Origin: Burkholderiales bacterium
GTDB taxonomy: Bacteria; Pseudomonadota; Gammaproteobacteria; Burkholderiales; Casimicrobiaceae
Direction: 5' to 3'
DNA length: 64,000 nt
Assembly (NCBI GenBank): GCA_020851235.1
Contig: JADZDD010000017.1
Coordinates: 1 to 64,000, forward strand
Shown: positions 40,142-49,273 of the stretch, in pieces
Layout of the letters: each line of letters opens with the position of its first letter
Position numbering within the stretch: position 1 is the stretch's first letter
Program-made: the position numbers and the translations under genes
Notes under the pieces: generated by a model
The model's input: only the letters and a program-made list of their open reading frames with translations
What the model was told of the DNA's origin: nothing
The model's database searches: none

Positions 40142-41384
40142 CGATGTCCGGGTGCGCGCCCAGCCACCCTCGCCGCCGCCCGGAGCACCCCAGCACGCGT
40201 CAGCAAGCCTGCTGAGCGCGCCGCCGCGTGCACGCCGCCGCGCGCGCTGGCTCCTGGCAGGCGCGCTCGTCGCCTCGGTCGTCTTGCACGTGGCGGTGGC
40301 GTTGTGGCCGGTCACCCTCGCCACCGACGAGCTCGCCGTCCCGCTCAAGGCGACGCTCACCGAGTTGCCACCGCCGCCCGTTCCCGCACCCGTGGCCACC
40401 GCGCCCGTGCCGGCACCGAAGCCGAAACCTGCGCGTCGGCGCACCGTCGCGTCGAGCGCACCGGCACCCGTCGCGCTGCCCCCGGCCGACCCCGCGCCCG
40501 CGCCACCGGCCCCGGCCGAAGCGGCGCCACCCGCGGCCGACGCCGCGCCGGAAACGCCGGCACCGGTCGCCGACGCACCCGCGGCCGAACCGGCAGCACC
40601 CGCGATCGCGCCGGCCAAGACGCTGCCGCCGCGCGTGGACCTCGTCTACAAGGTCTTCTGGGGCACGCAAGGCTTCGAGATCGGCGATGCGGTCTATCGT
40701 TTCGAGCACCGCGACCAGCGCTACCGGATCGTGACACTGGGTGCGGCGCGCGGGCTCGCCGCGCTGGTCCTGCGCGGCCAGGGCAAGCTCGAGAGCACCG
40801 GCACCATCACCCCGCAGGGGCTCAAGCCCGATCTCCTGCGCGTGGAGCGCGGTGGACCCGACCGCGTCGAGTTTGCCGCCTTCGATCGTCGCGCCGGCAT
40901 CATCACGCTGCGCGACGGCATCGAACCGCTCATCGAGCCCACCTTCGATCCGCTCTCGCTCATGTGGCAGTACTACTTCACGCCGCCGACGAGCGACTCC
41001 GTCACCGTCGCCGTGGCCACCCCGCGGCGCCTCATGAACTACACGATGACGCGCGAAGGCACCGACGAGATCACCTGGCCGCACGGCACGCTCGTCGCCG
41101 AACGCTGGCACCGGCGCAGTCTCGACGGCAAGACCGACGCCTACGTCTGGCTCGCCGCGTCGTTGCGCCACATCCCCGTCAAGATGCGGCTCGCGCACAC
41201 CGAACGCGGCACGATCGAGGTCCTGCTCGATTCGATCCGGGTCGACGAGGATCCTGCCGCCGTCGGCCGCGACGAGCTGGCACTGCCGTCGCTCATCGAG
41301 GCGCCGCAGGCGCAAGCGCAGGCTCCGGTCGACCCTTTGGCGCAGCCGCGTCCCGGCGAGACCTTTCCCACGATGACGCCATGA
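40134..41384 (+). CDS. DUF3108-domain protein with TonB-like Pro/Ala linker
   Basis: A 416-residue protein. It has one N-terminal membrane helix (WLLAGALVASVVLHVAVALWP), a 130-residue Pro/Ala-rich linker like that of TonB, and a C-terminal DUF3108 domain (about 165-385: VDLVYKVFWGTQGFEIGDAVYRFE, DPLSLMWQYYF, HIPVKMRLAH). DUF3108 is probably a periplasmic lipid- or polymer-binding beta fold; no reaction is established. It overlaps purN at its start and the RsmB-like gene at its stop (ATGA), so the three are coupled. An alternative ATG lies at 40113. Confidence 0.85.
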   Translation: MPDDVRVRAQPPSPPPGAPQHASASLLSAPPRARRRARWLLAGALVASVVLHVAVALWPVTLATDELAVPLKATLTELPPPPVPAPVATAPVPAPKPKPARRRTVASSAPAPVALPPADPAPAPPAPAEAAPPAADAAPETPAPVADAPAAEPAAPAIAPAKTLPPRVDLVYKVFWGTQGFEIGDAVYRFEHRDQRYRIVTLGAARGLAALVLRGQGKLESTGTITPQGLKPDLLRVERGGPDRVEFAAFDRRAGIITLRDGIEPLIEPTFDPLSLMWQYYFTPPTSDSVTVAVATPRRLMNYTMTREGTDEITWPHGTLVAERWHRRSLDGKTDAYVWLAASLRHIPVKMRLAHTERGTIEVLLDSIRVDEDPAAVGRDELALPSLIEAPQAQAQAPVDPLAQPRPGETFPTMTP

Positions 41385-42637
41385 CCGTCCGCGCGAGCGA
41401 GATCGCGGCGCTGGCCGCGGCCATCGGCGAGGTGCGCCGCTTTGCCGCGCCCGCCGACAGCGGCCTCACCGCGTTCTTTCGCGCGCACCGCGCGTTGGGT
41501 GCGCGCGATCGCGCGTTCATCGCCGACGGCGCCTTCGCCTATCTGCGCCGCAAGCGCTCGCTGGAAGCGCTCGCCGAAAGCGACGATCCCAAGCGCCTCG
41601 CGCTGGCCGTCGTCCTGCGCGAGATGGGGCGCTCACTGCGTGACCTCGCCCCCGCGCTCGATGCCGCCGACGATATCTGGGCGCGGGCGTTCAAGTCGCG
41701 CCTGCAACGGGTGCTGCCGCCGGCGGTCGCGCACGACGTGCCGGATTGGCTCTGGGATCGGCTGGGTGCCGCATACGGCGACGCCACGCGCGCCGCACTC
41801 ACCCGCGCCTGGCAAGACCCGGCGCCCTTCGACCTGCGCGTCAACGTCATGAAGACGACGCGCGAGGCCGCGCTCGCCGCGCTCACCGCCGAGGGCCTCG
41901 CCGCCACCGCCACCCCGTACTCGCCACTCGGCATCCGCGTCGCCGGTCGGCCGTCGCTTGCGCACCACCCCTGGCTTGCCGACGGCCGGCTCGAAGTGCA
42001 AGACGAAGGCAGCCAGCTCGTGGGCTACGCCGTCGCCCCGCGACGCAGCGACATGGTCGTCGATTTCTGCGCCGGCGCCGGCGGCAAGACGCTGCTCCTG
42101 GGTTCGCTCATGCGCGGGCAGGGCCGCGTGTACGCCTTCGACGTCGCCGCCGAGCGCCTGGCCAAGCTCACGCCGCGGCTTGCCCGCTCGGGCCTGTCCA
42201 ACGTGCATCCGCAAGTGCTCGCGCACGAGCGCGACACGAAGGTCAAGCGGCTCGCCGGCAAGATCGACCGCGTTCTCGTCGACGCGCCGTGCACCGGCTT
42301 CGGCACGCTGCGGCGCAATCCCGACTTGAAGTGGCGCCAACCCGAGCGTGCGGTTGGCGAACTCGCCGCCAAGCAGGCGGCGATCCTCGCCGCAGCGGCA
42401 ACGCTCGTCAAACCGGGCGGGCGTCTCGTCTACGCGACGTGCAGCGTGCTTCCCGACGAGAACGAGGCGATCGTCGCGGCATTCCTGGCCGCGAACCCAT
42501 CGTTCGCGCCGACCGACGTCGCGGCCGACCTCGCCCGTGCGAACATTGCGCTCGACACCGGCGCGACCCTTAAGCTCATGCCGCACGTGCACGGCTGCGA
42601 TGGCTTCTTCGCCGCCGCACTGGTGCGCGAGGCCTGA
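41381..42637 (+). CDS. RsmB/NOP-family RNA (cytosine-5) methyltransferase
   Basis: A 418-residue protein. A NusB-like N-terminal region (HRALGARDRAFIADGAFAYLRR) precedes the methyltransferase domain. The SAM motif is VVDFCAGAGGKTLLLGS. The two catalytic cysteines lie in DAPCTGFGTLRRNPD and YATCSVLPDENE. Such enzymes make m5C in rRNA; whether this is RsmB itself (C967 of 16S rRNA) or a paralogue is not certain. It starts within the DUF3108 stop codon (ATGA). Confidence 0.92.
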   Translation: MTVRASEIAALAAAIGEVRRFAAPADSGLTAFFRAHRALGARDRAFIADGAFAYLRRKRSLEALAESDDPKRLALAVVLREMGRSLRDLAPALDAADDIWARAFKSRLQRVLPPAVAHDVPDWLWDRLGAAYGDATRAALTRAWQDPAPFDLRVNVMKTTREAALAALTAEGLAATATPYSPLGIRVAGRPSLAHHPWLADGRLEVQDEGSQLVGYAVAPRRSDMVVDFCAGAGGKTLLLGSLMRGQGRVYAFDVAAERLAKLTPRLARSGLSNVHPQVLAHERDTKVKRLAGKIDRVLVDAPCTGFGTLRRNPDLKWRQPERAVGELAAKQAAILAAAATLVKPGGRLVYATCSVLPDENEAIVAAFLAANPSFAPTDVAADLARANIALDTGATLKLMPHVHGCDGFFAAALVREA

Positions 42638-42672
42638 TCGTCGGCGCGCACCCCGACACTTTCTTCGGTCCC

Positions 42673-44037
42673 ATGCTCGCTCCCATCGACTTCTCCCGCC
42701 TCGAGAATGCCCTTGCCAACCCGCGCTACGGGTGGGAGCTCGCGCTCGTTCTCGTGTGCCTCGCCGTGGCCTGGGTCATCGACCGGGCGCTCGAGAAACG
42801 GGCGCGCGAGCGGCTGCGCGCGCGCGAGGACCGGCGCGGCAAATTGCACCCGCGCCTGTCCGGCGGCGTGGGGCGCATCGCCTTCTCGCTCGTCGCTCTT
42901 GCGCTGCTCGCGCTCGTGCGTCCCGTGTTCCACGCCGTCACCGGGGGCAAGCCATTCTTCCTCGACATCGCGATCCCGCTCCTGATCGCCCTCGCCGTGA
43001 TCCGCGTGCTCGTGTACGTCATGCGGCGCTTCTTCGCGCAGGCGACCTGGCTCAAGACGTCGGAACGGGCGATCGCGCTGGCGATCTGGCTGCTCGTGAT
43101 CCTCTATTTCGTCGGCCTGCTCCCGCTCATGGCGACCGAGCTCGACGAGATGCAGATCCCGATCGGCAAGGGCGGCGTGTCGCTGCTCACGATCTTCAAG
43201 GGCGCGGCAGCGGTGCTGGTGACGCTCGTCATCGCGTTGTGGCTGTCCGGCCTCATCGAGCAGCGCCTGTCGAACGCCACCACGCTCGACAACAACGTGC
43301 GCGCGATTCTCGGGCGCGTGGTGCGCGCGGTGCTGCTCACCGTCGGCGTGCTGATCGCGCTCGAGACGATCGGCTTCGACTTGACGCTGCTCACCGTCTT
43401 CGGCGGTGCACTCGGCGTCGGCGTCGGATTGGGCCTGCAGAAATTTGCCGCCAACTACATCGCCGGCTTCACCATCCTCCTCGACAAGTCGATCCGCCTG
43501 GACGACATGATCACCGTCGATGGCCGCCAGGGACGCGTGGCGAAGGTCACCTCGCGCTACGTGGTCCTGCGCAGTCTCGACGGCATCGAAGCGCTCGTCC
43601 CCAACGAGACGCTCATCAGCACCACCGTGCTCAACCACTCGCACGCCGTGCACAACGTGCGCCTTGCGTCGAACCTGCGCATCGCCTACGACGCCGACGT
43701 CGAACGCGCACTCGCCTTGATGGTCGAGGCCACGCACGGCGAGCCCCGCGTGCTCGGCGGTGGCGACGCCCCCGCTGCCTTCGTCAATGGACTGTCGGAG
43801 AACGGCGTCGACCTCGAGCTCGTGCTGTGGATCTCGGGCGGACCCGTCGGCAGCCAGGCGATCCGCAGCGCAGTCCACCGGCGCATCCTCGCGAGCTTTG
43901 CGCGCGAGGGGATCGCGATCGCACCGCAGCGGCGCGACGTCCGGTACACCGCGGCCGGGGACGCGTCTGGCGCACTCGCGGCTACACCCGCGCCGGCCGC
44001 CGGCCGCGCCGATCCCCCGTCGTCGCCGGCAAGTTGA
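42673..44037 (+). CDS. MscS-family mechanosensitive channel
   Basis: A 454-residue membrane protein with about five helices, larger than E. coli MscS (286). The pore helix and beta domain are clear: FGGALGVGVGLGLQKFAANYIAG, then LDKSIRLDDMITVDG, SRYVVLRSLDGIEALVPN and an alpha-beta C-terminal domain. It should open under membrane tension to release solutes on osmotic downshock. The last 30 residues are Ala/Pro-rich. It follows the RsmB-like gene by 35 bases. Confidence 0.92.
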   Translation: MLAPIDFSRLENALANPRYGWELALVLVCLAVAWVIDRALEKRARERLRAREDRRGKLHPRLSGGVGRIAFSLVALALLALVRPVFHAVTGGKPFFLDIAIPLLIALAVIRVLVYVMRRFFAQATWLKTSERAIALAIWLLVILYFVGLLPLMATELDEMQIPIGKGGVSLLTIFKGAAAVLVTLVIALWLSGLIEQRLSNATTLDNNVRAILGRVVRAVLLTVGVLIALETIGFDLTLLTVFGGALGVGVGLGLQKFAANYIAGFTILLDKSIRLDDMITVDGRQGRVAKVTSRYVVLRSLDGIEALVPNETLISTTVLNHSHAVHNVRLASNLRIAYDADVERALALMVEATHGEPRVLGGGDAPAAFVNGLSENGVDLELVLWISGGPVGSQAIRSAVHRRILASFAREGIAIAPQRRDVRYTAAGDASGALAATPAPAAGRADPPSSPAS

Positions 44038-44150
44038 CACGCCCGCGGCAGCCGCCGATCCGGATCGCCGGTTCGCAATCGTGCGACTAGGGTAGAATCC
44101 GGGCCCGATGGCCGGGGCCGCGTTGGCTCGGCTGCACCGCAAGGTTTTCA

Positions 44151-45347
44151 ATGACTTACGATCTTCTCGCCTTCGCCGCGCATGGCCTGTTGGACCTGCC
44201 GTGGTGGGGCTATCTCGTGATCACCCTGGTCCTGACGCACATCACGATCGCGGCGGTCACGATCTTCCTGCATCGCGCGCAGGCGCATCGCGCCCTCGAC
44301 CTGCATCCGATCGCCAGCCACTTCTTCCGCTTCTGGCTGTGGCTCACCACCGGGATGGTGACCCGGGAATGGGTGGCGATCCATCGCAAGCACCACGCCA
44401 AGGTGGAGACCGTCGACGACCCGCACAGCCCGCAAACGCGTGGCATCAAGACCGTGCTGCTGCGAGGCACCGAGTTGTATCGCGCCGAATCGAAGAACCA
44501 GGAAACGCTCGCGCGCTACGGTCACGGCGTGCCCGACGACTGGGTCGAGCGTCACGTCTACTCGCGCCACACCTCGCTCGGGATCAGTCTCATGCTGGCG
44601 ATCGACCTCGTGCTCTTCGGGCCGATCGGGCTCACGATCTGGGCGGTGCAGATGCTGTGGATCCCGATCACCGCTGCCGGGATCATCAACGGCATCGGCC
44701 ACTACTGGGGGTACCGCAATTTCGCCTGCGCCGATACGTCGACCAACATCGTGCCGTGGGGAATCGTGATCGGCGGCGAGGAGCTGCACAACAACCACCA
44801 CGCCTACGGCACGTCGGCCAAGCTGTCGTCGCAGTGGTACGAGTTCGACATCGGCTGGCTCTACATCCGCACGCTGGCTGCGGTCGGCCTCGCCAAGGTC
44901 CGCAAGGTCGCGCCCAAAGTGAAATTCGCCGGGGCGAAGCCGGTGCCCGACCTCGGCACGCTGCACGCGGTCCTGACGCATCGCTACCACGTCGCGACGA
45001 GCTACGCGCGCACGCTCAAGACCGCGTGCGCCACCGAACTCGCGCACCTCAAGTCGCGCGCGGAAAGCCTCGACCTGCCGAGCCCGCGACGGATGAAGCG
45101 CTTCCTGCTCGCTGATCCGGCCTCGCTCACCGACGCCGATCGCGTGCACCTCACCACCGCACTTGCCAGGAGCAAGCCCATCGCCACCATCTACTCGATG
45201 CGGCAGGAACTTGCGGCGCTATGGGAGCGCTCGACCGAATCGTCGGAGCAACTGCTCGCGCGCCTGCAGGACTGGTGTCACCGCGCCGAGGCGTCGGGCA
45301 TTGCGCCGCTCGCCGCGTTCTCGCATCAGCTGCGCCGGTACGCGTAG
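44151..45347 (+). CDS. Membrane fatty-acid desaturase (DesA-type) with a C-terminal extension
   Basis: A 398-residue di-iron desaturase. The three histidine boxes are HRAQAHRAL, HRKHHAK and HNNHHAYG, with four membrane helices between. It introduces a double bond into acyl chains of membrane lipids using oxygen and an electron donor. The desaturase core ends near residue 250. The last 140 residues form a helical extension (PRRMKRFLLADPASLTDADRV, then WERSTESSEQLLARLQDWC and ending LRRYA) that resembles the C-terminal end of ISL3-type transposases; I recall similar tails in other proteobacterial DesA proteins. TAGAAT at 44093-44098 is a promoter candidate. Confidence 0.92.
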   Translation: MTYDLLAFAAHGLLDLPWWGYLVITLVLTHITIAAVTIFLHRAQAHRALDLHPIASHFFRFWLWLTTGMVTREWVAIHRKHHAKVETVDDPHSPQTRGIKTVLLRGTELYRAESKNQETLARYGHGVPDDWVERHVYSRHTSLGISLMLAIDLVLFGPIGLTIWAVQMLWIPITAAGIINGIGHYWGYRNFACADTSTNIVPWGIVIGGEELHNNHHAYGTSAKLSSQWYEFDIGWLYIRTLAAVGLAKVRKVAPKVKFAGAKPVPDLGTLHAVLTHRYHVATSYARTLKTACATELAHLKSRAESLDLPSPRRMKRFLLADPASLTDADRVHLTTALARSKPIATIYSMRQELAALWERSTESSEQLLARLQDWCHRAEASGIAPLAAFSHQLRRYA

Positions 45348-45413
45348 ACGGCGGCGCGAGGCCTGCAGCTGGAAGCGGCGACGTCGTCGCCGCGGGCAGG
45401 CCGAAACAGTACG

Positions 45414-45434
45414 GCGGCGGAAGCGTTCCGCCGC
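45414..45434 (-). terminator. Possible terminator hairpin behind rpmG
   Basis: A perfect 9-bp stem (45414-45422 with 45426-45434) and a three-base loop lie 15 bases downstream of the rpmG stop. On the minus strand only a short mixed tract (CGTACTGTTTC) follows, so termination would be weak. It could also act for the convergent desaturase gene. Confidence 0.4.
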
Positions 45435-45448
45435 GCAGACGGCGACCG

Positions 45449-45604
45449 TTACTTGAGCTTCGTTTCCTTGTAGATCACGTGCTTGCGGGCGACGGGATCG
45501 AACTTCTTGATTTCCATCTTCTCCGGCGTGTTCTTCTTGTTCTTGTCGGTCGTGTAGAAGTGGCCGGTGCCGGCGGTCGATTCGAGCTTGATCTTTTCGC
45601 GCAT
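45449..45604 (-). CDS. rpmG: 50S ribosomal protein L33
   Basis: A 51-residue protein ([19 protein letters not shown], ending [10 protein letters not shown]) that matches L33 of the cysteine-free, zinc-independent type. It is part of the large ribosomal subunit near the E site. It follows rpmB by 12 bases, the standard rpmBG operon. Confidence 0.97.
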   Translation of the reverse strand: MREKIKLESTAGTGHFYTTDKNKKNTPEKMEIKKFDPVARKHVIYKETKLK

Positions 45605-45616
45605 GTCCGTGCTCCC

Positions 45617-45853
45617 TTAGATCGCCTCGCCGCGTGCCCGCAGGTCGGCGAGCACCGAGTCGATGCCGTTCTTGTCGATCGTGCGCAGAGCGTGCGTGGT
45701 CAGCCGCAGGCTCACCCAGCGGTTCTCGCTCTCCACCCAGAAGCGACGACGCTGCAGGTTGGGGAGGAAGCGCCGCTTGGTCTTGTTGTTGGCGTGTGAA
45801 ACATGATGGCCCACCATCGGGGCCTTTCCGGTCACTTGACAGACTCGAGCCAT
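45617..45853 (-). CDS. rpmB: 50S ribosomal protein L28
   Basis: A 78-residue protein ([38 protein letters not shown]) matching L28 over its length. It is the first gene of rpmBG. The family start is unambiguous, with GGAGCGAG upstream. Confidence 0.98.
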   Translation of the reverse strand: MARVCQVTGKAPMVGHHVSHANNKTKRRFLPNLQRRRFWVESENRWVSLRLTTHALRTIDKNGIDSVLADLRARGEAI

Positions 45854-46166
45854 CGCTCGCTCCTTCGATTAGGGTGTAGCGCCCGGCGGTGGCGCCGATC
45901 ATCGACGCGACCGTGGCACCCGGGACGAGTCCGCGGCGCACACTGCAAGCCGCGGAAAAGCCCATGATTTTCGCACGATTCCGGTCGGTGAGGCAAGCCG
46001 AGGGTGAAGGTCGCAGGTGCGCCGCCGAACCCCGGTCCACTGCCGCGCGCCCGTACCCCTGGCGCCACAGCCGCGTCATCGGACCCGGCGCGGCCCTGGA
46101 CGGGCGAGCTGCCGTATAGTCGCCGCTGCCCCCGCCTGCACCTTGCCCACCGACTGGCCCGCTGCC
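45854..46166. other. Divergent intergenic region between rpmB and dut
   Basis: No gene is supported. TATAGT at 46115-46120 is a -10 candidate for dut, about 47 bases before the start. No convincing -35 or rpmB promoter was found by eye. Confidence 0.4.
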
Positions 46167-46616
46167 ATGCCCCCGATCATCGACCTGCGCATCCTCGACG
46201 AGCGCATCCGCCCGCACCTCCCCGCTTACGCCACCCCCGGCTCCGCCGGGATGGACCTGCGCGCGTGCATCGACGCACCGCTCGTGATCGCCCCCGGCGA
46301 CACGGCGCTCGTTGCGACCGGCATCGCGATCCACATCGCCGACGCGGGCCTCGCGGCGCTCATCCTTCCGCGCTCGGGGCTCGGGCACAAGCACGGCATC
46401 GTGCTCGGCAATCTCGTCGGCCTCATCGACTCCGACTACCAGGGCCCACTCATGGTGAGTTGCTGGAATCGAGGCAACGCGGCGTTCACGCTCAATCCCC
46501 TGGAGCGGCTCGCGCAGCTCGTGATCGTGCCGGTCGTGCAGGCGGGATTTCGCGTCGTGGAGGCGTTTGGCGAGAGCGAACGCGGGAGCGGCGGATTCGG
46601 CAGCACGGGACGTTGA
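46167..46616 (+). CDS. dut: dUTP diphosphatase
   Basis: A 149-residue trimeric dUTPase with all five motifs: [48 protein letters not shown] and the C-terminal P-loop-like [11 protein letters not shown]. It hydrolyses dUTP to dUMP and diphosphate, keeping uracil out of DNA. In E. coli dut follows coaBC; here it sits between rpmB and a glycosyltransferase gene, about 5 kb from coaBC. Confidence 0.97.
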   Translation: MPPIIDLRILDERIRPHLPAYATPGSAGMDLRACIDAPLVIAPGDTALVATGIAIHIADAGLAALILPRSGLGHKHGIVLGNLVGLIDSDYQGPLMVSCWNRGNAAFTLNPLERLAQLVIVPVVQAGFRVVEAFGESERGSGGFGSTGR

Positions 46617-46676
46617 GCACAGCGGACCCCGTCCGCGCTGCTGCGCACAGGTCGAGTGGGGTCCGGCGATCGCCTG

Positions 46677-48500
46677 CTACGCGCCGCGTGCGGCAACGTC
46701 GAGCAGGAAGCGTTCGAGCGCGCGGACCGGAGCGAGGTCACGAAAGAGCACGTGCTTGCGCTGGGCGACACGGGCGGACGTTTGCATCCGATACGTCGCA
46801 TCGCGCGCGAGTCGCACCGCGAGGTCGACGTATTGCTCCGCCGAGGTGGCAACGAGTTCGTCCATGCCCATCACGCGCAGCACACCGCTCGCAAGTCGCC
46901 CGCGCATGAATCGCCCCTCCCACGCGACGACCGGCAGATCGCACTCGATCGCCTGCATCGCCGTGTTGAAGCCGGAGAAGCCGACGGTGTCGAGCAATGC
47001 GTCGCAGTCGCGCAGGATCGCAAAGAAGCGAGAGCGCGACTGGCGCGGCAGAAAGTGCAGGTTGCGGGCCGCGTCGAGCCCGGTATTCGAAAACGCGAGC
47101 GCCAGGCGCTCGTGGATCCGCTCGGACAAGGCCGGCGCCTGATCGACGAAGAAGAGGAGTTGCACGTCACGCGCGCGGCGTGCGATCTCCACCAGCAGGT
47201 GGTCGTGCTGCGGCATGTACTTGTACGGCGTGCCCGGACACACGAGCCGTGGCGCGAGCGCATCCACGCCAAGCGATGCCCAGTCGACACCGGTGAAATC
47301 CGGAACGAGGTCGTCGTAGTAGCACCCGATCCCGGGAAGACGCACCAGCCTCTCGCGATAGTGAGCTTGCGCGCCCGGTGGCTCGAACGCGTCCGCCGAG
47401 AGGAAGTAGTCGATCGTGGGATACCCGGAGGTTTCCGGATGCCCCCACGCCACGACTTGCACCGGCGCGAGGCGCAGTGCGGCCAGGCGCGCGCTCGTCG
47501 CGTCCATTCCGATCTCCGGATAGAGGATGACGTCGGGGTCGAGGGTTGCGAGCGCGGCGATCCAAGCGTCGAGGCCAGCAAGTCCCATGGTGAAGCTCGC
47601 TGCCTGCGCACGGGCAATCCCGGTTTCGGCATCGTTCGTCGTTCGCGTGTACAGGTAGTGGATCTCGATGCGGGAGCGGTCGAGGTGCGCGCACCAGCCG
47701 CGCAGGAGCGCGGTCCACACGGACTGGTCGTGCAAGAAGCCGCTGACGACGGCGAGGCGAACCGGACGCCCGGGGCTGCGTCGCGCTGCCGGCGGTGGCG
47801 CGTGCGCCGGGTGCGATGCGGCGAGCAAGCGCGCGCAAAGGTCGCCGTAGTCGCTCAAGAGCGCCCGATTGTCCTCTTCCATGAAGGCAAGGTAGAACGG
47901 GTGCCGCTCACCCACGGCCTCGGCGGCGAGGGGCGCGCGCGACGCATCGAACCACGCGTCGAGTGCGCGCAGGTCGGCCTCGAACTCGAGGCGAAACGTC
48001 GCCGGATCCTCGCCCGGCCCGTACGCCTGTGGCAATGCGGCGACGGCACGGAGCCAGCGCGCCTTCGCATGCTGCGGCTCGAGCGCCAGCACCTGCAACA
48101 GCGCGGCGCGTGCCTCCTCGCGCAACCCCTGCGCGTAATAGATCTCGCCTGCCGTGAAATGGACACCGGGATCTTGCGGGAAGCGCGCCTGCGCCTGCTG
48201 CAGGCGCTCGATCGCCTGCATTGATCGACCAAGCCGGGCTTCGATGTTGGCTGCGTTGAGATAGGCGGCAACGAACGAAGGATCGAGGTCGATGGCCCGA
48301 TCGAAACATGCCAACGACTCCGCTCCCTTTCCGGCCTGGCCGAGGGCGGCGGCAAGGTTGCCGTGCGCCGCCGCCGAGTCGCGGCGGCACTCGACCACAC
48401 GCGCAAATTCTGCTGCAGCGTCGCTGAACCGCCCTTGGCTAAAAAAGGCGAACCCGCGGCGCTCGTGCTCGCTTGCGGGATCCGACGCGGACGACTCCAT
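46677..48500 (-). CDS. TPR protein with GT41 (SPINDLY/O-GlcNAc transferase-like) domain
   Basis: A 607-residue protein. The N-terminal 160 residues hold about four TPR repeats (AAAHGNLAAALGQAGKGAES, PSFVAAYLNAANIEARLG). The C-terminal half has GT41 features: LAVVSGFLHDQSVW, VVAWGHPETSGYPTIDYFLS with EPPGAQAHYRERLVRLPG, and DTVGFSGFNTAMQAIECDLPVV. GT41 and HMW1C-like enzymes transfer sugars to protein Ser/Thr or Asn in the cytoplasm. The acceptor is unknown. The ATG at 48500 lies nine bases behind a duplicated radC stop codon, so the gene was probably once directly downstream of radC. Confidence 0.88.
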   Translation of the reverse strand: MESSASDPASEHERRGFAFFSQGRFSDAAAEFARVVECRRDSAAAHGNLAAALGQAGKGAESLACFDRAIDLDPSFVAAYLNAANIEARLGRSMQAIERLQQAQARFPQDPGVHFTAGEIYYAQGLREEARAALLQVLALEPQHAKARWLRAVAALPQAYGPGEDPATFRLEFEADLRALDAWFDASRAPLAAEAVGERHPFYLAFMEEDNRALLSDYGDLCARLLAASHPAHAPPPAARRSPGRPVRLAVVSGFLHDQSVWTALLRGWCAHLDRSRIEIHYLYTRTTNDAETGIARAQAASFTMGLAGLDAWIAALATLDPDVILYPEIGMDATSARLAALRLAPVQVVAWGHPETSGYPTIDYFLSADAFEPPGAQAHYRERLVRLPGIGCYYDDLVPDFTGVDWASLGVDALAPRLVCPGTPYKYMPQHDHLLVEIARRARDVQLLFFVDQAPALSERIHERLALAFSNTGLDAARNLHFLPRQSRSRFFAILRDCDALLDTVGFSGFNTAMQAIECDLPVVAWEGRFMRGRLASGVLRVMGMDELVATSAEQYVDLAVRLARDATYRMQTSARVAQRKHVLFRDLAPVRALERFLLDVAARGA

Positions 48501-48509
48501 GGCACGCAC

Positions 48510-48556
48510 TCAAAGCAAGCCTCGTTCCGCAAAGGATACGACGCGCTGGCCCGCAT
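48510..48556 (-). pseudogene. radC: Displaced 3' end of radC
   Basis: The minus strand encodes [14 protein letters not shown] and a TGA, identical to the last 14 residues of intact radC. The first 35 bases match radC exactly; the last codons (TTG CTT) differ only synonymously from those of intact radC (CTG TTG). There is no radC sequence upstream of this fragment. It marks the distal border of the inserted TA cassette. Confidence 0.88.
48520..48554 (-). repeat. 35-bp direct repeat, distal copy (putative att site)
   Basis: Identical over 35 bases to 49332-49366. Sequence on either side differs, except that the radC reading continues synonymously for three codons downstream. It is a candidate attachment-site core at the radC 3' end. 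Confidence 0.92.
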
Positions 48557-48632
48557 GGCGCGCGCCCTCAGGTGTTGAAAAGCAACTCACGCGATCGGCG
48601 CGGCGCAGTGTGGAATCTTCGTTGGTGCGGAC

Positions 48633-48995
48633 TCAAAGCGGCAGCACACGAACGCGTGTCCTCTCTGGTCCGACGACCACGAGTGCGCCGGACTCGAGCT
48701 CCGGCGTCAGTTGTCGCAATGTCTCAATTACATACTTGCCGAGCGACCTAATATGAACGGCGCCCGGGCGAACTTGGACGACGCTCGGCTTGTGTCCCTT
48801 CGTAACGGCAAGGATGGCGCCAAAGTCGAGGTCGAGTGTGAGCAATACATAGTCATGCTCCGCCGCATACGCCATGATGACGGCATCTTCCGCGTCGAGC
48901 CGTCCAACTGTCGACCAATGCGTTGCCTCAAGACCGCCGTCAGCCAATATCGCCACCCACTTGGTGGACAAATTGACGTCTACCAGAACCTTCAC
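48633..48995 (-). CDS. DUF5615 PIN-like toxin
   Basis: A 120-residue protein of the DUF5615 (Mut7-C/PIN-like) type: MKVLVDVNLSTKWVAILADG at the N terminus, a conserved Asp in RLDAEDAVIMAYA, and LTLDLDFGAILAV with two acidic residues, which fits a PIN-like nuclease. The GTG start overlaps the antitoxin stop (GTGA), so translation is coupled. Pairing with DUF433 is the usual arrangement for this family. The RNA target is unknown. Confidence 0.87.
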   Translation of the reverse strand: MKVLVDVNLSTKWVAILADGGLEATHWSTVGRLDAEDAVIMAYAAEHDYVLLTLDLDFGAILAVTKGHKPSVVQVRPGAVHIRSLGKYVIETLRQLTPELESGALVVVGPERTRVRVLPL

Positions 48996-49222
48996 GAATT
49001 GCCGAGAACCACTTCGCGTTCTTCCGCGCGCCATGCGGCGTAGCGTAGCGCTTGGATAATGTCCTCTCGATCCAGGTACGGAAAGTCGGTCAACAACTCT
49101 TCAATCGTCTGGCCAGCAGCGATCTGGCCGACGATCATCCCGACCGTCACCCGCATGCCACGAATGCATGGCTTGCCGCCCATAACGGCCGGGTTCTGCG
49201 TGATTCGATCGAACAGGTCCAT
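48992..49222 (-). CDS. DUF433 antitoxin
   Basis: A 76-residue DUF433 protein: MDLFDRITQNPAVMGGKPCI, then RGMRVTVGMIVGQIAAGQTIEELL and FPYLDREDIIQALRYAAW. These small helix-turn-helix-like proteins act as antitoxins for DUF5615 partners. The start at 49222 gives the typical family N terminus; an upstream ATG at 49255 would add 11 residues. It overlaps the toxin gene by four bases. Confidence 0.87.
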   Translation of the reverse strand: MDLFDRITQNPAVMGGKPCIRGMRVTVGMIVGQIAAGQTIEELLTDFPYLDREDIIQALRYAAWRAEEREVVLGNS

Positions 49223-49273
49223 AAGCCGGTTGCCGCGGTTGGCTTGAACATTCAACCTGATGGGTACCTGACC

